A stretch of 64,000 nucleotides of DNA from Pseudonocardia sediminis (GTDB taxonomy: Bacteria > Actinomycetota > Actinomycetes > Mycobacteriales > Pseudonocardiaceae), in contig NZ_SHKL01000001.1 in the NCBI RefSeq assembly GCF_004217185.1, forward strand, positions 1,572,001 through 1,636,000. Direction: 5' to 3'. A program made the translations under genes and the position numbers. The notes beneath the pieces were generated by a model, which was not told the origin of the DNA, ran no database searches, and saw only the letters and a program-made list of their open reading frames with translations. Shown here one piece after another: positions 59,720-64,000 of this stretch (position 1 is the stretch's first letter; each line of letters opens with the position of its first letter).

Positions 59720-60806
59720 GGTGCCGGTAGCGGCCTCCTGCCTGGACGCAACGTTCCCGGCAGCACTCGCGTCGGCGCTCAGGAGGGCGAACGGGCAGGT
59801 CCCGGACCTCGCCCCGGCCGACATGCACACCGTCGGCGGGGGGCATGCGGGATTCGTCGCGGCGGCCCACCCGGCGCCGCACCTGACGCCGGTCGCCGAC
59901 CCGCCGGAGACGGATCCGGGTGCGGCCCCGGTCGCCGGTTCCGCCGCGTTCGCCACCGGCACCGGCGTGCCCGCCACCGGTCCGGCGCGGATGGTCCTGG
60001 TCTCGTCCCGGCCCGGCGACACGCCCGAGCCCGTCGAGGATCACCTGATCGAGGTCGTCGACGCCGCGGCGGTGCTGCTGTGGCGGACGTTCCTGCAGCT
60101 CGGGGGACGTGCGGAACGGCAGAGGCTGATCGAGTACTACGCCCCGTTGGTGCGTGGCGTCGGGATGAAGCTGGCCGTGCGGCTGCCGTCGTCGATCGAG
60201 CTGGCCGACCTGGTGCAGTCCGGGACGTTCGGGCTGATGGAGGCGATCGACCGCTTCGACCCGGCGCGCGCGGTGCGGTTCGAGGGCTATGCCGCGCAAC
60301 GGGTGCGCGGCGCGATGCTCGACGAGCTGCGTGCGCAGGACTGGGTGCCGCGGACGGTGCGCGCCCGCAGCCGCGAGGTGGAACGGGCCCGCGAGGCGGT
60401 GCAGCTGCGCCTCGGACGGTCCGCGACCGACAAGGAGCTGGCGGCCGAGCTCCGGATCGGTCTGCGCGAGCTGCGCCTGGCCACGCGACCGGTGCACGTC
60501 ATCAGCGCCGACCGGCTCGACGACGACCTGCCGGGAGGTGGCGGGGTCGCGGAGCTGCTGATCGACCACGGCGCGCCCGACCCGGTGCAGTCCGCCGTCC
60601 ACCGCGAGACCGTCCGCGAGCTCTGGTCCGCGGTCGCCCAGCTCGGGGACCGGGACCAGGTGGTGCTGCGCATGTACTACCTGGAGAACCGGACGCTGGC
60701 CGAGATCGGTGGTCTGCTGGGCGTCACGGAGTCGCGGGTATGCCAGCTGCACACCCGGATGGTGGCCCGCCTCCGCGGACGTCTCGAGCAGTCCCTGGCG
60801 GGCTGA
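59694..60806 (+). CDS. whiG: FliA/WhiG-family RNA polymerase sigma factor
   Basis: 370 residues as called from ATG 59694, which overlaps xerC by 26 bp. Region 2 is [13 protein letters not shown] ... [21 protein letters not shown] ... [25 protein letters not shown]. Region 3 follows. Region 4 is [37 protein letters not shown]. The family core starts near residue 110; ATG 59991 would give 271 residues, close to Streptomyces WhiG (280). The 100-residue head is low-complexity, so the true start is uncertain. Gene order xerC-whiG-M23 peptidase-rpsB matches streptomycetes, where WhiG triggers spore formation. Confidence 0.9.
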   Translation: MIRPTPGREVPVAASCLDATFPAALASALRRANGQVPDLAPADMHTVGGGHAGFVAAAHPAPHLTPVADPPETDPGAAPVAGSAAFATGTGVPATGPARMVLVSSRPGDTPEPVEDHLIEVVDAAAVLLWRTFLQLGGRAERQRLIEYYAPLVRGVGMKLAVRLPSSIELADLVQSGTFGLMEAIDRFDPARAVRFEGYAAQRVRGAMLDELRAQDWVPRTVRARSREVERAREAVQLRLGRSATDKELAAELRIGLRELRLATRPVHVISADRLDDDLPGGGGVAELLIDHGAPDPVQSAVHRETVRELWSAVAQLGDRDQVVLRMYYLENRTLAEIGGLLGVTESRVCQLHTRMVARLRGRLEQSLAG

Positions 60807-60944
60807 GGACCTCGCCCCGTCCGACAGGCCCCTGTCGAACGGTGCGCCGCATCCCGGACCGAGACCGCCATGGCCGGGGTCGCGCGGTCAGGGCCCGCTG
60901 GTCCCACGCGGCTCGCAGCGCGGCTCCGGTCGCCGCCGGATCCT

Positions 60945-60969
60945 CGGTCCGGTCCGGTCCGGTCCGGTC
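60945..60969. repeat. Five tandem CGGTC units
   Basis: A perfect 5x5-bp simple repeat in the 172-bp gap between convergent whiG and the M23 peptidase gene. A small stem, CGACAG/CTGTCG (60822-60837), also lies here. Confidence 0.8.
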
Positions 60970-60978
60970 CGTCGACGG

Positions 60979-61830
60979 TCACGGATCGACCCCGTCCCAC
61001 GGCAGGAGCCGCACCCGGGAGGGGCGTAGCAGGACGAGCGGGTCCAGATAGTCGACCTTCCCGCGCCGGACACCCCAGTGCAGGCAGGCCACGGACGGGC
61101 ACCCGGTGTGCCCCGCCTCGAGCACACCGAGCGGGTCACCGGCGGCCACCCGCGTGCCGGCGGTGACCGACGGGGTCACGGGCTCGTAGGTGGTGCGCAG
61201 GCCGTCCGGGTGGTCGACCGAGACCACCCCGCGCCCGGCGACCGGTCCGACGAACACGACGACGCCCTCCCGCGCGGCCAGCACCGCCGTCCCCGGCGCG
61301 GCGACGAGGTCGGCACCGCGGTGGCCCGGCCCGTAGCGGAACGTCGGCCGCCGGAACAGCGTGCCCACGGTCGGCACCGGCTGCAGCGGCCATGCGTAGT
61401 CAGCACCCGGAGCGCGGATCCCGGCCCCCGGAGGACGGGGTGGTGCCGGTGCCCGAGCCGCCGGTGCCGGACCGGACGCGGTCGGGGCAGGGGCTGTCGC
61501 CGGACCACCCGGTGGCGGACCACCTGCTGCCGGACCACCTACTGCCGGACCACCCGCTGCCGGACCACCCGGTGCCGGGCCGGACGGCGACGGGGTCGGT
61601 GACGCCGGAGTGTCCGGAGCAGGTGTGGCCGGTGTGGTCGGGGCGGGCGTGGCCGGTGGGACGGGGGTGGGTGTGGCCGACGCGGAGGGCGCGGGTGTGG
61701 GTGGTGCCGGTACCGGTGGCCCGGCCCGGGCCGTCCCGGGCATGAGGACCGCCAGCACCGTCACCGCGCACGCCGCCGTCGTCAGGACGGCGCGCAGGAC
61801 GCGGCGGGAGCGGGGGATCGGAGCGGGCAC
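60979..61830 (-). CDS. Secreted M23-family metallopeptidase-like protein
   Basis: 283 residues from GTG 61830. A basic head, a hydrophobic signal segment and ARA cleavage-like site come first. A Pro/Ala/Gly/Thr linker (about 40-130) with repeated Gly-Gly-Pro-Ala units follows, then the M23 domain (about 145-283). The zinc HxxxD is His170/Asp174 (GHRGAD). The usual HxH appears as C-L-H (Cys249, His251 in ACLHWGVRRG), so the first His is replaced by Cys. It probably acts on peptidoglycan in the cell wall, or may be inactive. Convergent with whiG. Confidence 0.85.
   Translation of the reverse strand: MPAPIPRSRRVLRAVLTTAACAVTVLAVLMPGTARAGPPVPAPPTPAPSASATPTPVPPATPAPTTPATPAPDTPASPTPSPSGPAPGGPAAGGPAVGGPAAGGPPPGGPATAPAPTASGPAPAARAPAPPRPPGAGIRAPGADYAWPLQPVPTVGTLFRRPTFRYGPGHRGADLVAAPGTAVLAAREGVVVFVGPVAGRGVVSVDHPDGLRTTYEPVTPSVTAGTRVAAGDPLGVLEAGHTGCPSVACLHWGVRRGKVDYLDPLVLLRPSRVRLLPWDGVDP
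61408..61590 (-). repeat. Pro/Gly-coding repeat in the M23 gene linker
   Basis: A 15-bp unit such as GCCGGACCACCTGCT recurs with variation near 61500-61590 and codes for Gly-Gly-Pro-Ala-type repeats. Boundaries are approximate. Confidence 0.55.
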
Positions 61831-62207
61831 CCGTCCAGCCTGCGAGAACCCCGGCCGATCGCCCTCGCCGATCGCGGATCTGTGGACGCCCGGAGCAGGT
61901 TGTGGACAACCCCGCTTCCGGAGGGACTCCGCCGGGCTCGCCGTGGTGACCACGGCGTATAGTTATGACTGCACCACGACTCGTCGTGGTGACTTCGCGC
62001 GCCCGCCATCCCGGGAGCGGCCGATCAGGCCGGACACACGGGGGCGGTGGCCGGGCGGTCCCGAATGTTCGACCCCACCGTTGTACCGGGGTCGAGGATC
62101 ACGGGTCCGGTCCCGCCGCGGGTGCCAGGGCGTGGTCGTCGACCGGCGGCTTCGCGACAACCGCAGCGCGGCGAGAGCCGCGCCCGACCGAGAGGTGATC
62201 ACAGGCC
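61831..62207. other. Divergent region between the M23 gene and rpsB
   Basis: 377 bp without a gene. It holds TGTGGACGC (61881) and TGTGGACAA (61901-61909), the latter a DnaA-box-like sequence inside GGTTGTGGACAACC. Then come the perfect palindrome CCGTGGTGACCACGG (61941-61955), a -10 TATAGT and the hairpin at 61972-61991, and finally a 5' leader of about 215 bp with GAGAGGTG before the rpsB ATG. Confidence 0.6.
61958..61991 (+). promoter_or_regulatory. rpsB promoter and 5'-end hairpin
   Basis: TATAGT (61958-61963) is a -10 candidate. The predicted transcript would begin near 61970 with CACCACGAC-TC-GTCGTGGTG (61972-61991), a perfect 9-bp hairpin at the very 5' end. It could protect the mRNA or act in S2 autoregulation. 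Confidence 0.5.
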
Positions 62208-63116
62208 ATGGCCGTCGTCACCATGAAGCAGCTGCTCGACAGCGGCGTGCACTTCGGGCACCAGACCCGACGCTGGAACCCGAAGATGAAGCGCTACATC
62301 CTCACCGAGCGCAACGGCATCTACATCATCGACCTCCAGCAGACGCTGTCGTACATCGACCGCGCCTACGAGTTCGTCCGCGAGACCGTCGCGCACGGCG
62401 GGACGATCATGTTCGTCGGGACGAAGAAGCAGGCCCAGGAGGTCATCGCCGACGAGGCGGGCCGGGTCAACATGCCGTACGTGAACCAGCGCTGGCTGGG
62501 CGGCATGCTCACGAACTTCCAGACCGTGCACAAGCGTCTGCAGCGCCTCAAGGAGCTGGAGTCGATGGAGCAGACGGGGGGCTTCGAGGGTCGCACCAAG
62601 AAGGAGATCCTCATGCTCACCCGTGAGAAGGACAAGCTCGAGAAGACCCTCGGCGGTATTCGCGACATGTCCAAGGTGCCCAGCGCGGTGTGGATCGTCG
62701 ACACCAAGAAGGAGCACATCGCGGTCGGCGAGGCCCGGAAGCTCAACATCCCGGTCGTCTCGATCCTGGACACGAACTGCGACCCGGACGAGGTCGACTT
62801 CCCGATCCCGGGCAACGACGACGCGATCCGCTCGGCCGCCCTGCTGACCAAGGTCATCGCCAAGGCGGCGGCCGACGGTCTGGTCGCGCGCTCCGCGCGT
62901 CGCGGCGAGGGTGGCGGCGAGGCCCAGGCCGCCGACGCCGCCCCGGGCAGCGACCAGCCGCTCGCCGAGTGGGAGCAGGAAGTCCTCACCGGTGGCGAGG
63001 TCGGTTCCGACGGCGCGAGCCTGACCGCGGCCGGCGCGACCACCGAGGCGCCCAACGCCGCGGCGGCCGCCGCCCCGGCCAGCACGAGCAACGGCACGCA
63101 GCAGACCGCGAGCTGA
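62208..63116 (+). CDS. rpsB: Ribosomal protein uS2
   Basis: 302 residues. Starts [27 protein letters not shown]; conserved [18 protein letters not shown] and [20 protein letters not shown]-terminal Ala/Glu/Gly-rich extension of about 60 residues, typical in actinobacteria, follows the core. The long leader suggests control at the RNA level. tsf follows after a hairpin. Confidence 0.97.
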   Translation: MAVVTMKQLLDSGVHFGHQTRRWNPKMKRYILTERNGIYIIDLQQTLSYIDRAYEFVRETVAHGGTIMFVGTKKQAQEVIADEAGRVNMPYVNQRWLGGMLTNFQTVHKRLQRLKELESMEQTGGFEGRTKKEILMLTREKDKLEKTLGGIRDMSKVPSAVWIVDTKKEHIAVGEARKLNIPVVSILDTNCDPDEVDFPIPGNDDAIRSAALLTKVIAKAAADGLVARSARRGEGGGEAQAADAAPGSDQPLAEWEQEVLTGGEVGSDGASLTAAGATTEAPNAAAAAAPASTSNGTQQTAS

Positions 63117-63123
63117 TCCGTCT

Positions 63124-63160
63124 CGCACGGGTGGCCGGGGACATCCCGGCCACCCGTGCG
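63124..63160 (+). terminator. Hairpin between rpsB and tsf
   Basis: CGCACGGGTGGCCGGG (63124-63139) pairs perfectly with CCCGGCCACCCGTGCG (63145-63160), a 16-bp stem with a 5-base loop. An attenuator or partial terminator that sets the S2 to EF-Ts ratio, also a block to RNA decay. Confidence 0.75.
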
Positions 63161-63236
63161 GCGTTTCACCCACCCGGCACGATCTCGGCCGTACCCCTGG
63201 CCGAACCACACGGACTAAGGACGAAGAGACACCGAG

Positions 63237-64000
63237 ATGGCGAACTACACCGCCGCGGACGTCAAGAAGCTCCGCGACCTCACCGGCTCCGGGATGATGG
63301 ACTGCAAGAAGGCCCTCGAGGAGTCCGACGGGGACACCGACAAGGCCGTCGAGCTGCTCCGCATCAAGGGCGCGAAGGACGTGGGCAAGCGCGCCGAGCG
63401 CACCACCTCCAACGGCCTGGTCGTCGCCTCCGGCGGCACCATGGTCGAGCTGAACTGCGAGACCGACTTCGTCGCCAAGAGCGATGACTTCATTTCCCTC
63501 GCCGACCAGATCCTGCAGGTCGCGGTCGACCAGAAGCCGGCCGACGTCGACGCGCTGCGCAGCGCCAAGATGGGCGACGGCACCGTCGAGGACTCGGTCC
63601 AGGGCCTGTCCGCCCGGATCGGCGAGAAGCTCGAGCTCAAGCGCTACATCCACGTCGACGGCCCGGTCGCGGTCTACCTGCACAAGCGGGCCACCGACCT
63701 GCCGCCGGCGATCGGCGCGCTGGTGTCCTATGAGGGCACCGACGACGAGACCGCCCGTGGCATCGCGATGCACATCGCCGCCGCCCGCCCGCAGTACACG
63801 ACCCGCGAGCAGGTCCCGGCCGACATCGTCGAGAACGAGAAGAAGATCGCCGAGGCGACCGCGCGCGAGGAGGGCAAGCCCGAGCAGGTGCTGCCCCGCA
63901 TCGTCGACGGCCGCGTCAACGGCTTCTACAAGGACGTCGTGCTGCTCGAGCAGTCGTCCGTGCAGGACCAGAAGAAGACCGTGAAGGCGCTGCTGGACGA
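63237..64000 (+). CDS. tsf: Elongation factor Ts (5' part, cut by window edge)
   Basis: The first 254 residues of EF-Ts, the exchange factor for EF-Tu. Starts [20 protein letters not shown], with DCKKAL and [15 protein letters not shown]. The sequence runs off the window, which is close to the expected end (about 270 residues). AAGGACGAAGAGAC lies before the ATG. It is downstream of rpsB, as in nearly all bacteria. Confidence 0.95.
   Translation, partial: MANYTAADVKKLRDLTGSGMMDCKKALEESDGDTDKAVELLRIKGAKDVGKRAERTTSNGLVVASGGTMVELNCETDFVAKSDDFISLADQILQVAVDQKPADVDALRSAKMGDGTVEDSVQGLSARIGEKLELKRYIHVDGPVAVYLHKRATDLPPAIGALVSYEGTDDETARGIAMHIAAARPQYTTREQVPADIVENEKKIAEATAREEGKPEQVLPRIVDGRVNGFYKDVVLLEQSSVQDQKKTVKALLD

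Overview
The window is about 64 kb of very GC-rich DNA with closely packed genes, many GTG starts and frequent 4-bp ATGA/GTGA stop-start overlaps. Gene order matches the conserved actinobacterial block running recG - pyc - rsmD - coaD - sepIVA - DUF177 - rpmF - rnc - mutM - acyP - smc - ftsY - amtB - glnK - glnD - ffh - amidohydrolase - rpsP - khpA - rimM - trmD - rplS - lepB - rnhB - DUF2469 - yraN - comM - dprA - xerC - whiG - M23 peptidase - rpsB - tsf. SepIVA, a WhiG-type sigma factor, GlnR-like boxes and TAnnnT -10 elements placed directly before start codons all point to Actinobacteria. A member of the Pseudonocardiaceae is my best inference; no rRNA is present to prove it. recG is cut at the left edge and tsf at the right edge.

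Layout. 1-12.9 kb: recG (3' part), a membrane protein of unknown function, pyruvate carboxylase, rsmD, coaD, sepIVA, a HEPN-like protein, a MinD/ParA-type ATPase, DUF177-rpmF-rnc-mutM. 12.9-29.7 kb: an accessory block between mutM and acyP, which lie close together in mycobacteria. It holds a PadR/HAAS pair, a frameshifted diaminopimelate decarboxylase, corA, the Kdp potassium ATPase with its sensor-regulator pair, a CPA1 Na+/H+ antiporter, an AbiEi/DUF559 protein bracketed by two copies of a palindromic element, and a secreted CAP protein. 29.7-46.3 kb: acyP, smc, ftsY, two amtB-glnK units on either side of glnD, a P-loop protein, ffh, an amidohydrolase and a CPBP protease. 46.5-64 kb: the ribosomal and processing block (rpsP-khpA-rimM, trmD, rplS, lepB, rnhB and others), interrupted between rimM and trmD by an HTH/Clp-N operon and an MgtC-like gene. 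It ends with comM-dprA-xerC-whiG, an M23 peptidase and rpsB-tsf.

How the genes work together. Ffh, FtsY and LepB form the SRP export and signal-peptide cleavage route. RpsP, KhpA, RimM, TrmD, L19, L32, S2 and EF-Ts serve the ribosome. AmtB/GlnK/GlnD with GlnR-like boxes form a nitrogen-sensing module, here duplicated; the second AmtB carries Glu where the first has the pore-lining His. CorA, Kdp and the antiporter form a cation-homeostasis group. The most notable non-coding signals are: (i) paired GTCAAC-N4-GTTGAC operators exactly overlying a consensus, apparently leaderless promoter; (ii) a symmetric -10 element shared by two divergent, apparently leaderless genes; (iii) two families of repeated palindromes, near 1.7 kb and near 27.7/28.7 kb; and (iv) six tandem 13-bp repeats that begin inside a stop codon. 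I did not find a wholly new multi-gene defence or biosynthetic system.
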